Below, piece after piece: positions 17,803 through 28,218 of a stretch of DNA of 64,000 bases (its first letter is position 1; each line of letters begins with the position of its first letter). This DNA comes from Saccharicrinis fermentans DSM 9555 = JCM 21142. Its GTDB lineage: Bacteria; Bacteroidota; Bacteroidia; Bacteroidales; Marinilabiliaceae. The notes under the pieces are model-generated. The model searched no databases. It was given only the letters and a program-made list of their open reading frames with translations, and was not told where the DNA came from. The stretch is taken from the NCBI RefSeq assembly GCF_000517085.1, contig NZ_KI912107.1, forward strand, positions 1,240,398 to 1,304,397. Reading direction: 5' to 3'. The translations under genes and the position numbers were made by a program.

Positions 17803-20800
17803 ATGTTGAATAGAATAATCAAATTCTTTCTTGATAACAGATTAGTAACCTTACTGGTATTGACTGTTTTCATATCGTGGGGAATAGTAAATTCTCCCTT
17901 TGGATGGGAAACAGGTATTCTGCCATCCGACCCTGTTCCTGTTGATGCCATTCCTGATATTGGCGAAAATCAACAAATAGTTTACACCGAATGGGCTGGT
18001 CGCTCCCCACAGGATATGGAAGACCAAGTTTCTTATCCTTTAACGACTTCTCTTTTAGGGATACCCGGTGTTAAAACGATTAGGAGTAATTCCATTTTTG
18101 GGGTTTCAAGTATCTATATCATTTTTGATGATGATGTAGAATTCTATTGGAGTCGTACCCGAATTTTGGAGAAACTAAACTCGCTTCCGGCAGGTACATT
18201 ACCCGATGGTGTTACCCCATCATTAGGGCCAGATGCTACAGCGTTAGGTCAAATTTATTGGTACACACTTGAAGGTAGAGACAAACATGGAAATCCATCA
18301 GGAGGTTGGGATCCCCACGAACTTCGTACCATACAAGATTTCTACGTAAAGTATTCCTTAACATCTGCAAAAGGTGTATCAGAAGTTGCTTCAATAGGTG
18401 GCTACGTAAAGGAATATCAAGTTGATATTGACCCTAATGCAATGAAAGCTCATGGCGTGGATGTGGCTGAAATAATGTCTGCCGTTAAAAATAGTAATCT
18501 CGACATTGGGGCGAGAACCCTAGAGTATAATCGTGCAGAATACCTTATCAGAGCAATTGGATATATTAAAACCATTGAAGACCTCGAAAAAAGCGTAGTT
18601 GCAGTTCGTGAAAATGTTCCTATCCGTCTTAAAGATGTGGCTAAGGTTCACTTTGGGCCAGCAACACGAAGAGGCGGTTTAGATAAAGGTGGTGCAGAAG
18701 CTGTGGGAGGTGTGGTTGTTGCAAGATACGGTGCAAATCCTTTACACACCATTGATAATGTAAAAGCAAAAATTGCTGAGATAGAAGCCGGATTACCTTC
18801 AAAAATATTGGATGATGGAACAGTCTCCAAAGTTACCATAGTCCCCTTCTACGACCGCACAGGACTGATTAAGGAAACCTTGGGAACACTGGAAGAAGCC
18901 ATTAGTTTAGAATTACTGATTAGTATTTTGGTAGTTATTGTATTGGTGCTTAATCTTCGAGCATCCTTTTTAATTTCAAGCTTATTGCCCATTGGTGTAT
19001 TAATCACTTTTATTACCATGCGCCAATTTGGTGTAGATGCCAACATTGTAGCCCTTTCGGGAATCGCTATTGCCATTGGGGTTATGGTAGATGTCGGGAT
19101 AGTTTTTACCGAAAATATTATTCGACATGCAGAACTGCCGGATAATATCGGAGCAAGAGGCAAAAAGCTAGTTACTGTTATTTACACAGCAACTACCGAA
19201 GTGGCAGGTGCGGTTATTACCGCTTTAGCAACTACCATCATTAGTTTCTTGCCTGTTTTTGCAATGGAAGCAGCCGAGGGTAAGCTTTTTAAACCATTGG
19301 CATATACAAAAACCTTTACCATGCTTGCCGCTTTAGTGATAGGTTTAATTATTATTCCAACACTGGCTCACATCGTATTTTCCATAAAATTTGATAAGGA
19401 AAAATACAAAAAACTACTAAGTGGAATTATTGCTGTTGCAGGTATCATTATCTCAATTGCCAGTGGATATTATATTGCATTGGCATTGACAGCCTACGGT
19501 GCAAATGGGTTTTTCCATGATAAATGGAAGAAGGAGAAAAAGGAATGGATAAACTATATTAATATAGGCATAACCATTGTTGTTGTAGTTTTCTTTCTAA
19601 CAAAGGCTTGGATGCCTTTGGGTGCTCAAAACAGTCAATTTGCAAACTTCTTCTTTGTAATCGCTATTGTTGGTACTGTACTTGGCGCATTGTCGTTGGT
19701 TATTGTCTTTTACGACAAAATTCTGAAATGGGCATTAGCTAACAAATGGAAGTTTTTAATCACTCCAATTTTAATCATACTTTTTGGAATTACTACTTGG
19801 CAAGGTTTTGATAAAATGTTTGGGTTTATGCCCAACTTTATTAAAAATAGCTCGGCTTATCAGAGCATAAGCGAAACCATTCCCGGTATTGGCAAGGAAT
19901 TTATGCCATCATTGGATGAAGGCTCGTTCTTGTTGATGCCCACTACCATGCCACACTCAGGCGTTGCTGAGAATGTTGAAGTGATTCAGTTGTTGGATAA
20001 ACAACTCAATTCCATCCCAGAAGTGGAGAGCGTAGTGGGTAAATGGGGGCGTGTAAGTTCTGCATTAGACCCTGCACCAACCTCCATGTTCGAGAATATC
20101 ATCAATTACAAGTCGGAGTACATGCTCAATGAAAAAGGACATCGGATGCGATTTAAGGTGAATGATGATGATGCCTTTGAATTAAAGGATGGCAGTACCT
20201 ATAATCCGAAAAACGATGCCTTTCGATTAATCGAAAAGGATAAGCTTATCGAAGCTAAAAATGGAGAGTATTTCCGTCAATGGCGTAAAGAGATTAATTC
20301 GCCTGATGATATTTGGAACGAAATTATAAATAAGGCTAAAATACCCGGATTGACTTCTGCCCCTAAACTTCAACCGATTGCCACTCGATTGGTTATGTTG
20401 CAAACAGGAATGAGAGCGCCTATGGGGATTAAAGTTTTTGGCCCCGATTTAGAAACCATCGAAAAGGTGGGGTATCAAATTGAATCATATCTAAAACATG
20501 TAGAAGGTGTTTCTGTACAATCAGTTTTTGCTGATAGAGTTGTCGGAAAGCCTTATATCGAATTGGAAATAAACAGGGATGACATTTCTCGATATGGGTT
20601 AAGTATTCTAAAATTACAGAATGTTTTAAGCGGAGTTATTGGAGGAATGAAATTGACCTCTACCGTTGAAGGTAGAGAACGTTTTCCTGTACGTATGCGC
20701 TATGCAAGGGAGTTTAGGGATAATCCAGACGAATTGAAAAACATTCTGATTCCAACTCCGTCAGGTGTTCAAGTGCCTTTGGACGAATTAGTAAGCATCA

Positions 20801-21627
20801 ACTATGTTCGTGGCCCTCAATTAATAAAGAGTGAAAACACCTTTTTGGTGGGCTATGTAATTTTCGACAAATTACCTGAATATGCAGAGGTTGACGTAGT
20901 CGAAAATGCAATTGCATATTTGGATGACCAGATTGAAAAGGGTGAGTTTGAGTTACCATTAGGAGTTAGCTACGTGTTTACCGGAAATTACGAGAATCAA
21001 ATCCGAGCAACGAAACGACTTTTAGTGGTTGTTCCCATTTCATTAATGATTATTTTCCTTATCCTTTATTTTCAATTTAAATCTGTTACATCTACAGCTT
21101 TAATATTCTCAGGCATTATTGTCGCTTTATCGGGTGGGTTTATCATGCTTTGGCTTTATGGTCAACCGTGGTTTTTGGATGCTAACATAGGAGGCATTGA
21201 ATTACGGAATCTATTTCAGGTCAACACTATTAATTTGAGTGTAGCTGTGTGGGTAGGTTTTATTGCGCTATTTGGCGTTGCCACCGATGATGGGGTGTTG
21301 ATAAGCACTTATATCCAACAACTAATGGAAAAGGATAAGCCTAGTACTGTGTCGGAAGTAAGAGCTTTAATTCTCGAAGCTGGTTCAAAAAGGGTGCGCC
21401 CTGCAATAATGACCACAGCTACTACAATTATTGCACTACTCCCTGTTCTAACATCTACAGGAAAAGGTTCAGACATAATGATACCAATGGCAATTCCCTT
21501 ATTTGGGGGTATGACCATTGAGGTATTAACGATGTTTATGGTTCCAGTCCTATACAGTATGTGGCAAGAGCGAAAAATTAAAAACAGTTCACAAACCACT
21601 CAAGAAGGAGATTATGAAAACATATAA
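17803..21627 (+). CDS. cusA: CusA/CzcA-type heavy-metal RND efflux pump
   Basis: 1274-aa inner-membrane RND transporter, somewhat longer than the usual ~1050. Extra hydrophobic and linker sequence lies around residues 530-690 (second transmembrane block and KKEKKEWINYINIG). Typical features are the first helix (FFLDNRLVTLLVLTVFISWG), the porter-domain start PDIGENQQIVYTEWAG, ALSGIAIAIGVMVDVGIVF with the membrane acid and the FTENIIRH segment, and a second repeat ending GVATDDGVLISTY. It would pump Cu(I)/Ag(I) or other heavy metals with the TolC-like and adaptor proteins encoded next. Its 3' end overlaps the TolC gene by 14 bases. The exact metal cannot be read with certainty; the CopA neighbour favours copper. 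Confidence 0.92.
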   Translation: MLNRIIKFFLDNRLVTLLVLTVFISWGIVNSPFGWETGILPSDPVPVDAIPDIGENQQIVYTEWAGRSPQDMEDQVSYPLTTSLLGIPGVKTIRSNSIFGVSSIYIIFDDDVEFYWSRTRILEKLNSLPAGTLPDGVTPSLGPDATALGQIYWYTLEGRDKHGNPSGGWDPHELRTIQDFYVKYSLTSAKGVSEVASIGGYVKEYQVDIDPNAMKAHGVDVAEIMSAVKNSNLDIGARTLEYNRAEYLIRAIGYIKTIEDLEKSVVAVRENVPIRLKDVAKVHFGPATRRGGLDKGGAEAVGGVVVARYGANPLHTIDNVKAKIAEIEAGLPSKILDDGTVSKVTIVPFYDRTGLIKETLGTLEEAISLELLISILVVIVLVLNLRASFLISSLLPIGVLITFITMRQFGVDANIVALSGIAIAIGVMVDVGIVFTENIIRHAELPDNIGARGKKLVTVIYTATTEVAGAVITALATTIISFLPVFAMEAAEGKLFKPLAYTKTFTMLAALVIGLIIIPTLAHIVFSIKFDKEKYKKLLSGIIAVAGIIISIASGYYIALALTAYGANGFFHDKWKKEKKEWINYINIGITIVVVVFFLTKAWMPLGAQNSQFANFFFVIAIVGTVLGALSLVIVFYDKILKWALANKWKFLITPILIILFGITTWQGFDKMFGFMPNFIKNSSAYQSISETIPGIGKEFMPSLDEGSFLLMPTTMPHSGVAENVEVIQLLDKQLNSIPEVESVVGKWGRVSSALDPAPTSMFENIINYKSEYMLNEKGHRMRFKVNDDDAFELKDGSTYNPKNDAFRLIEKDKLIEAKNGEYFRQWRKEINSPDDIWNEIINKAKIPGLTSAPKLQPIATRLVMLQTGMRAPMGIKVFGPDLETIEKVGYQIESYLKHVEGVSVQSVFADRVVGKPYIELEINRDDISRYGLSILKLQNVLSGVIGGMKLTSTVEGRERFPVRMRYAREFRDNPDELKNILIPTPSGVQVPLDELVSINYVRGPQLIKSENTFLVGYVIFDKLPEYAEVDVVENAIAYLDDQIEKGEFELPLGVSYVFTGNYENQIRATKRLLVVVPISLMIIFLILYFQFKSVTSTALIFSGIIVALSGGFIMLWLYGQPWFLDANIGGIELRNLFQVNTINLSVAVWVGFIALFGVATDDGVLISTYIQQLMEKDKPSTVSEVRALILEAGSKRVRPAIMTTATTIIALLPVLTSTGKGSDIMIPMAIPLFGGMTIEVLTMFMVPVLYSMWQERKIKNSSQTTQEGDYENI

Positions 21628-22864
21628 GATATATATAACATTATTATTCATTTTCTTTTTGAGCTTATCTATTCAGGCTCAAAGTGAAATTGATAGCTAT
21701 TTGATAACTGGAGCTAAAAACAATCCGGGATTAAAAGCCAAGTTTAATGAATATTTAGCAGCGTTAGAGAAAGTCCCACAAGTTGGAGCTTTGCCCGACC
21801 CTACGATGGCTTTTGGATACTTTATTCAGCCTGTTGAAACCCGTGTTGGTGCGCAACAAGCCAAAATAAGTGTAGCGCAAATGTTCCCTTGGTTCGGAAC
21901 ACTTAATGCCAAAGAGGATGTTGCAACCGAAATGGCAAAAGCTAAATTTCAATTATTTGAGGAAGCTAAATCAAAACTCTTTTATGATATTAAATCAACT
22001 TGGTATAACCTTTATTTTACAAGTAGAGCAATTGCTATTGCAAGAGATAACATTGAAATCTTGCATACATTTCAAAAATTGGCTCTTGTAAAAATAGAAT
22101 CAGGTAAAGCTTCGGCAGTTGATGAATTAAGGGTTGAGATGGAAATACTGGATATTGAAAATCAATTGTTACAACTAATTGATAAACTTCAAATTCAGAA
22201 AGTTGCTTTTAACAATTTTATAAATGTCGGAGCATCAGATGATATATATATCCCAGATGTACTTGAATCAGTTGATTTAACATTCGACCGAGCAGCCATT
22301 CTTGATAGTATTAAACTAAATAATCATCAGGTGCTAAACCTCGAATTTCAAGAAGCTTCTTACGAATATCAGCAAGTAGTCGCAAAAAAAATGGGGAAAC
22401 CAAATTTCTCTGTTGGAATCGACTACACTTTTATTGGAGAATCATCGAATACAATGCTTGCGCCGGGTGAATCAGGAAGAGATGCTATTATGTTTCCGGT
22501 GGTAGGAATAAGCATCCCTCTTTATCGAAAGAAATATACCTCAATGGTCAAGGAGGCTGTATTTATGCAGGAAGCAACTCTAAATGAAAAGGTTGATAAG
22601 ATAAACGTTCTTGAAAGCATTTATGAAAAAGCAAATGCCGATTATCAAGATGCTAAACGTCAAATTAATTTGCATAATAAGCAATTAGGGCTTGCGAAAA
22701 AATCACTACGAATATTAGAATCAGAATACGCCACTGATGGTAAAAATTTTGAGGAAATATTACGCATGGAACGAAAGGTTTTAATGCACAGTCTTGAACT
22801 TGAAAAAGCGAGAGCTGACTTGAATGCTTCAATTGCATTTATACATTATTTGATGGGTAAATAA
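21614..22864 (+). CDS. TolC-family outer-membrane efflux protein (CusC-like)
   Basis: 416 aa with an N-terminal signal peptide (IYITLLFIFFLSLSIQAQ). Long alpha-helical hairpins follow, with paired repeats such as ALEKVPQVGALPDPTMAFGY and RKKYTSMVKEAVFMQEA typical of TolC/CusC. It would form the outer-membrane channel of the tripartite pump. The start codon lies within the end of cusA (14-base overlap), so translation is probably coupled. It precedes the adaptor gene by 18 bases. The gene appears intact. Confidence 0.88.
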   Translation: MKTYKIYITLLFIFFLSLSIQAQSEIDSYLITGAKNNPGLKAKFNEYLAALEKVPQVGALPDPTMAFGYFIQPVETRVGAQQAKISVAQMFPWFGTLNAKEDVATEMAKAKFQLFEEAKSKLFYDIKSTWYNLYFTSRAIAIARDNIEILHTFQKLALVKIESGKASAVDELRVEMEILDIENQLLQLIDKLQIQKVAFNNFINVGASDDIYIPDVLESVDLTFDRAAILDSIKLNNHQVLNLEFQEASYEYQQVVAKKMGKPNFSVGIDYTFIGESSNTMLAPGESGRDAIMFPVVGISIPLYRKKYTSMVKEAVFMQEATLNEKVDKINVLESIYEKANADYQDAKRQINLHNKQLGLAKKSLRILESEYATDGKNFEEILRMERKVLMHSLELEKARADLNASIAFIHYLMGK

Positions 22865-22882
22865 CATTTAATACAGAAAACG

Positions 22883-24535
22883 ATGAAAACAAAAATAGAT
22901 ATAGATAAAAAAAGCGTTAGAAATTATTCTATCGTTCTGATTATAGGACTTGTACTTGGTTGGGTATTTTTTCATAGTTCCGAAAAAACAACAGAAGCTT
23001 CACACAATCATGTTGAACAGGCGGAAGCAGCTACAATTTGGACATGTTCAATGCATCCTCAAATTAAGCAGGACAAACCCGGACAGTGTCCTATTTGCGC
23101 AATGGATTTAATCCCTTTGGAGACAAATACGAACAACGAGGTTGGGATTGACCCAAATGAAATCCAAATGAGTGAATCTGCAATGAAACTAGCCCAGATT
23201 CAAACATTAATTGTAAAAAAGGAATATTCAAATAAGGAAGTCTATTTATTGGGTAAAGTTAAACCTGACGAACGAAATATTTCCGAGCTAACAGCTAGAT
23301 TTGGTGGGCGAATTGAAAAATTATACACCAACTTTACAGGACAGAATGTTGTAAAAGGGGAAAAATTGGCAACCATTTATTCTCCTGAATTGGTAACAGC
23401 TCAAAAAGAACTCCTTGAATCTATAGAATACAAAGAATCTAATCCTTCATTTTACCGAGCTTCAAGAAATAAACTTAAGCTTTGGGATTTAACGGATGCT
23501 CAAATTGATGGTATCGAAACAAAAGGAGAGCCACAAAACTACTTTGATGTTCTTTCTCCAATCTCTGGTACCGTTACTATGCGACATGTCTCTGTAGGTG
23601 ATTATATTAAAGAAGGTAATGCTTTGTTTCAAGTAATTAACCTTAAAAAGGTATGGTTAATGTTTGATGCTTATGAAAGCGATTTACCGTGGTTGCATGA
23701 AGGGAATAAAGTGGAATTTACAGTGCAATCCATACCGGGTGAAACTTTTACAGGAAAAGTAACCTTCATTGACCCATTCCTCGATGCAAAAACAAGAGTA
23801 GCTAATGTGCGTGTTGAAGTGGATAATCCAAAACTTGAATTAAAGCCCGAAATGTTTGCCAATGGCATAATCAAACCTAAAATATCAGGTGGAAAGAAAG
23901 ATTTAATGATACCCAAAACATCTGTTTTGTGGACAGGCAAACGAGCTGTTGTATATGTTAAAGTACCTGAGCGAGAACACAATTCCTTTCTATATCGCGA
24001 AATCACACTTGGACCAGAGGCAGGTGATTTTTATATCGTTAAGGAAGGACTTTCTGAAGGCGAAGAAATTGCCGTAAACGGAGTATTTAAAATTGATGCA
24101 GCCTCTCAACTAGAAGGTAAACCAAGCATGATGAACCCATCAGGTGGAGCAGGTTCAACGCCTCATGACATGAGTAAAATGGGTAAGAATGCAGAAAAAC
24201 AAATAGACCATTCAAAAATGGATATGTCACAAAAAGCAGAACCAACAAGTGCTGAAACAAAAGCAAATCTTGAACACGCCATGTTTAAAGTTTCGGGTAA
24301 TTGCGACTTGTGCAAAGCAACAATCGAAAAAGCAGTAAAAGGTCTTGAAGGTATTAATGTTGCCGATTGGAATGTTGAAACAAAACAAATGCATGTTTCT
24401 TTCAATAATGACAAAGTAAGCCTTGACAAAATACATAAGACTATTGCAGCAGCCGGATATGATACCGAAATGGTAAAAGGAAATGATAACGCTTATAAAA
24501 ATCTACCTGAATGTTGTCAATATACGAGAGAGTAA
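22883..24535 (+). CDS. cusB: RND periplasmic adaptor (CusB-like) with metal-binding domains at both ends
   Basis: 550 aa. The N-terminal membrane anchor or signal (NYSIVLIIGLVLGWVFFHS) is followed by a heavy-metal-binding domain (WTCSMHPQIKQ with CPICAMDL, about residues 52-76). A membrane-fusion-protein core follows with a barrel-sandwich/lipoyl region (YSPELVTAQKELLESIEYK). After a Met/His-rich linker, a C-terminal HMA-like domain has FKVSGNCDLCKATIEKA and ends with NLPECCQY. The adaptor bridges CusA and the TolC channel and hands over metal. The added HMA domain closely resembles the stand-alone protein at 28219, including the CCQY tail, suggesting a fusion of that chaperone to the adaptor. 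Confidence 0.88.
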   Translation: MKTKIDIDKKSVRNYSIVLIIGLVLGWVFFHSSEKTTEASHNHVEQAEAATIWTCSMHPQIKQDKPGQCPICAMDLIPLETNTNNEVGIDPNEIQMSESAMKLAQIQTLIVKKEYSNKEVYLLGKVKPDERNISELTARFGGRIEKLYTNFTGQNVVKGEKLATIYSPELVTAQKELLESIEYKESNPSFYRASRNKLKLWDLTDAQIDGIETKGEPQNYFDVLSPISGTVTMRHVSVGDYIKEGNALFQVINLKKVWLMFDAYESDLPWLHEGNKVEFTVQSIPGETFTGKVTFIDPFLDAKTRVANVRVEVDNPKLELKPEMFANGIIKPKISGGKKDLMIPKTSVLWTGKRAVVYVKVPEREHNSFLYREITLGPEAGDFYIVKEGLSEGEEIAVNGVFKIDAASQLEGKPSMMNPSGGAGSTPHDMSKMGKNAEKQIDHSKMDMSQKAEPTSAETKANLEHAMFKVSGNCDLCKATIEKAVKGLEGINVADWNVETKQMHVSFNNDKVSLDKIHKTIAAAGYDTEMVKGNDNAYKNLPECCQYTRE

Positions 24536-24580
24536 TTAGAGGTCAATAGATTTTAATTGAACTAATAAAAAATAAAAATC

Positions 24581-27097
24581 ATGACAAAAAATATAAAAAA
24601 ACAAGGATTTATAACTGATATGCACTGTGCATCATGTGCAAATAAAGTTGAAAAAGCCTTGTCTTCAAGCGATGCGATTACGAATGCAAAGGTTGATATA
24701 TCAAAAAAGATTGTGACAATTCAGTTTAACCCAAGCCATATCACAGAACGTGAATTAAAAGCTTTGGTCAAAGATGTTGGTTATACCCTTCAATTCGATA
24801 CAGATGAGAAATATGAACCTGTTCATAAACAAGATAGTAATTCTCACAAGCATCATAACCATGAACATACACAAGGCAAATATATCTGCCCAATGCATTG
24901 TGAAGGAGATAAGACGTATGATAAACCCGGTGATTGCCCAGAATGTGGAATGCACCTAAAAAAAGAGGAAAGTGTTGGTTCATCAAAGCAAGTATATACT
25001 TGCCCCATGCACCCCGAAGTTAAACAAGATAAATCGGGTAGCTGTCCAAAATGTGGAATGGATTTAGTGCCAGAGAAAGTTGAAGAAAGCAGTGATGAAG
25101 AAAAAGCTTATAAAAAAATGGCTAAGAAATTCTGGATTGCACTTGTTTTAAGTTTTCCGGTTTTTGTAATCGCTATGTCAGATGTTATTCCTTTTATCAA
25201 TCTTGACAGTATAGCACCAAAATCTGTTTGGAACTGGATTCAATTTGCATTGGCAACACCAGTAATATTCTATTCAAGTGGAAGTTTCTTCAAACGAGGA
25301 TGGAGTTCCATACGCCGATGGTCACCCAACATGTGGACTTTAATATCATTTGGCGTAGGTTCTGCTTATTTATTTAGTGTGGTTGGATTATTGCTACCCG
25401 GTATCTTTCCATCTCAATTCAAAGATGCTACAGGAAATGTTCATCTGTATTTTGAGGCAGCAGCTGTCATTCTAACTTTAGTTTTGCTTGGTCAGGTTAT
25501 GGAATTAAAAGCACACAGCAAAACTAATTCAGCAATTAAAGCTTTGTTAGGTCTAGTGCCACCCGTTGCAAGGGTAATCAGAGATGGCGAAGAAATTGAA
25601 ATTCCTTTGGAAGAGGTTAAAGTTGGCGACCTTTTAAAAGTAAAACCCGGTGAAAAGATTCCGGTCGATGGTATCATTTATAAAGGTGAGGCGGTTATTG
25701 ACGAGAGCATGATAACAGGTGAGCCTATTCCTGTGGAAAAAGCAAAAGATGAAAAAGTAACAGGTGGAACAATAAATGGGAAAACAGCCTTTGAACTGAA
25801 AGCTAAGAAAGTAGGAAGAGATACCCTTCTGGCACAAATCATAGAAATGGTGAATACAGCCAGTCGCTCTCGTGCTCCAATTCAGAAACTTGCTGATACT
25901 GTAGCTAAATATTTTGTACAGATAGTAATTTCTATTTCAATAATAACTTTCACCGTTTGGGCAATATGGGGGCCAGAACCTGCTTACGTTTATGCTTTTG
26001 TAAATGCCGTGGCAGTGCTTATTATTGCTTGTCCTTGTGCGCTTGGACTCGCTACTCCCATGTCCATAATGGTAGGTTCAGGTCGGATGGCTAATGCAGG
26101 AGTATTGGTGAAAGATGCACGTGCTATTGAGGAAATGAATAAAGTGGATACGCTTATTATTGACAAAACAGGCACTATCACAGAATGAAAACCAAGCCTT
26201 AAAGCGTATAAATCTTTTGGGAAACTCAGCGACAAGGAAGTACTACAACTAGCTGCCTCGATTGATGCTAATAGTGAACATCCTTTAGCAGATGCTATTG
26301 TGGCTGGAGCGAAAACCAATAAACTTGAACTCATTCAGCTTGATAAATTTGAATCGGTAACTGGAAAAGGAGTAAAAGCTATTTATAAGGATGAAAAAAT
26401 AGGTTTAGGAAACCACCGAATACTGGAAGATTTTGAAGTAAGCCTTGACGATAAAAACAAGAAAATCGTTGAAGAATGGCAGTTGGCAGGGCAAACGGTG
26501 ATGTACCTTGTACTTAAAAATACGGTTGAAGGTATTGTTAGTGTAGCTGACAAAATTAAGGAATCCTCAGCCAGTGCTATCAAAGACCTGCAAAATATGG
26601 GTATAAAAGTTCACATGCTCACAGGCGATAATCAGTTCACGGCAAAATCTGTAGCATCAGAGCTAAATCTCGATGGTTTTCAGGCAGAATGTATGCCAGA
26701 AGAGAAATACAAATTTGTAAAGGATTTACAGGATAAAGGTCATGTTGTGGCTATGGCTGGTGATGGCATTAACGATGCTCCGGCTCTTGAACAAGCTAAT
26801 GTTGGAATTGCAATGGGAACAGGAACAGATATTGCGATGCAGAGTGCAGAGATAACTCTGGTTAAGGGAGATTTGAACGGAATAGTTAGAGCAAGGGAAT
26901 TAAGTCATAAGGTAATGCGCAACATAAAACAGAATTTGTTTTTTGCTTTTTTCTATAATGCAATTGGAGTGCCTGTTGCAGCAGGAGTGCTATTTCCTTT
27001 TTTCGGAATATTACTTAGTCCAATGATTGCAGCAGCAGCCATGAGTTTTAGTTCCGTCTCGGTAATCTCAAACGCCCTGCGCTTACGAAGAACATAA
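24581..27097 (+). pseudogene. copA: Copper-transporting P1B ATPase (CopA-like) with an in-frame TGA
   Basis: One 838-codon frame interrupted by TGA at 26186-26188 (codon 536). Domains: HMA with MHCASC (C16, C19); two heavy-metal-binding modules (YICPMHCEGDK..CPECGMHL and YTCPMHPEVKQ..CPKCGMDL); membrane helices; the CPC metal motif (C484-P-C486 in IIACPCALGLATP); the phosphorylation motif DKTGT at D528; then the stop right after DKTGTITE. The same frame resumes KPSLKAYK and includes GDGINDAPAL and the last helices. Since GGA for Gly is normal there (TGTxTEGKP), a single G-to-T change explains it. Without readthrough the catalytic and nucleotide-binding parts are lost, so this is a probable pseudogene or a sequence error. 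Confidence 0.88.
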
Positions 27098-27127
27098 TTT
27101 ACAGTATAAACTATTAAAATTTAAGTC

Positions 27128-27658
27128 ATGAAAACTTTAATAATAATATTCGGATTAATGTTGTTAGTATCAACTGGGTTTTCTCAACTTGTAAAAGAAG
27201 AAGTTGTTGAAGGCAGGTTTAAAACTTTTCAAATTGATAATGGTGAAGCTAAATATTTACGGTACGATAAAAAAGCTGAGATAATAAGCATTTACAATCT
27301 TGACCATACAATATGGAAATCTGTAAAACTTCCTTTGCCTAAAGGACATCTTCTTGATGAAATAAAACTGGTTTCAACAAAAACATTTAATAATGATGAA
27401 GCTGTTGAAATATTGTATTCATGTGTAGTATATGACAGTGAATACTTTAATACCGAAACAGTAATGGATGAAGATAACTACATCACATTCACTTTAAATA
27501 TCATAAATGAAAATGGTGAAGTTTTATTAAAAGAAGACCACAGTAATGATTATGAAATCATTGAATCAAATGGAAAGAAAAAACTTCTAGTTTACAAGCA
27601 TCTTAGTAAGGGATTTAAAACAAAATCTCAAACGGTAGTTTATTCAATTCCTCAATAG
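27128..27658 (+). CDS. Exported protein of unknown function in the copper locus
   Basis: 176 aa with a clear signal peptide (TLIIIFGLMLLVSTGFSQ). The mature part is beta-rich and charged, with KAEIISIYNLDHTIWKSVKLP and a late VYKHLSKGFKTKSQTVVYSIPQ, and a layout like small Bacteroidota secreted beta-sheet proteins of unknown role. It has no Cys/His/Met metal motif. It lies 30 bases after the CopA frame and 29 bases before a lipoprotein gene, so it shares the operon. I cannot assign a family. Confidence 0.7.
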   Translation: MKTLIIIFGLMLLVSTGFSQLVKEEVVEGRFKTFQIDNGEAKYLRYDKKAEIISIYNLDHTIWKSVKLPLPKGHLLDEIKLVSTKTFNNDEAVEILYSCVVYDSEYFNTETVMDEDNYITFTLNIINENGEVLLKEDHSNDYEIIESNGKKKLLVYKHLSKGFKTKSQTVVYSIPQ

Positions 27659-27687
27659 TTATTTGCAAATCTTTAAAATCGAATATA

Positions 27688-28200
27688 ATGAAAAAAACAA
27701 AATTGTTTTTAGGCATAGCAATAGTTGCATTTGCCTTTAGTGCGTGTGACAAGAATGGTTCAGATTCTGGTAAGGACTATATTTCAGAAATAGTAGGAAC
27801 TTATAGTGGAGAATTTGCAAACCAGTCAGGATTGAAATCTGGTAATATTGGTACAGCTGATGTTGTTCGTGTAAATAATCAATTGCAAATTCATTGTTAT
27901 GGTGATTTAATGGACACCACTTTTATGATGGACGCATTTGAAAACGGTGATTCTATAATGGTTTGCGACACAGGCGAAGCTTTTGAAATGCAATATGGTC
28001 ACATGGGAAATGGAGGAAATCACATGATGGATATGCACAGTAATCAGTCTGAATGGCAACATCATATGACGAATGACCACAATAGCGAAGATATGCATTA
28101 CGGCGGATTTAATATGACGAATCATACTTTTGAGTACATGTTTCGAATGATGGAAGGTGATTCTGCCTATTACATAGTATTTAATGGAAGTAAAAATTAA
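27688..28200 (+). CDS. Met/His-rich lipoprotein, putative metal binder
   Basis: 170 aa. The signal sequence KLFLGIAIVAFAFSAC fits a lipobox with Cys20 as the lipidated residue. The first half resembles a small beta-sandwich (VGTYSGEFANQSG... VNNQLQIHCYGD). Residues ~110-150 are dense in Met and His (YGHMGNGGNHMMDMHSN, HHMTNDHNSEDMHYGG), as in periplasmic copper-binding proteins. Placed between the CopA frame and a secreted HMA protein, it is a plausible surface or periplasmic copper buffer; this is inference from composition and context. Confidence 0.75.
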   Translation: MKKTKLFLGIAIVAFAFSACDKNGSDSGKDYISEIVGTYSGEFANQSGLKSGNIGTADVVRVNNQLQIHCYGDLMDTTFMMDAFENGDSIMVCDTGEAFEMQYGHMGNGGNHMMDMHSNQSEWQHHMTNDHNSEDMHYGGFNMTNHTFEYMFRMMEGDSAYYIVFNGSKN

Positions 28201-28218
28201 TAATTAAAATCAAAAAAG

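Noticed and set aside
26186-26188. TGA as a recoded Gly or selenocysteine codon in CopA
   Set aside because: Other intact genes in the window end with TGA (for example at 15090-15092 and 17198-17200), so TGA is a normal stop here. Gly, not Cys, is expected at this site and no insertion element is evident.
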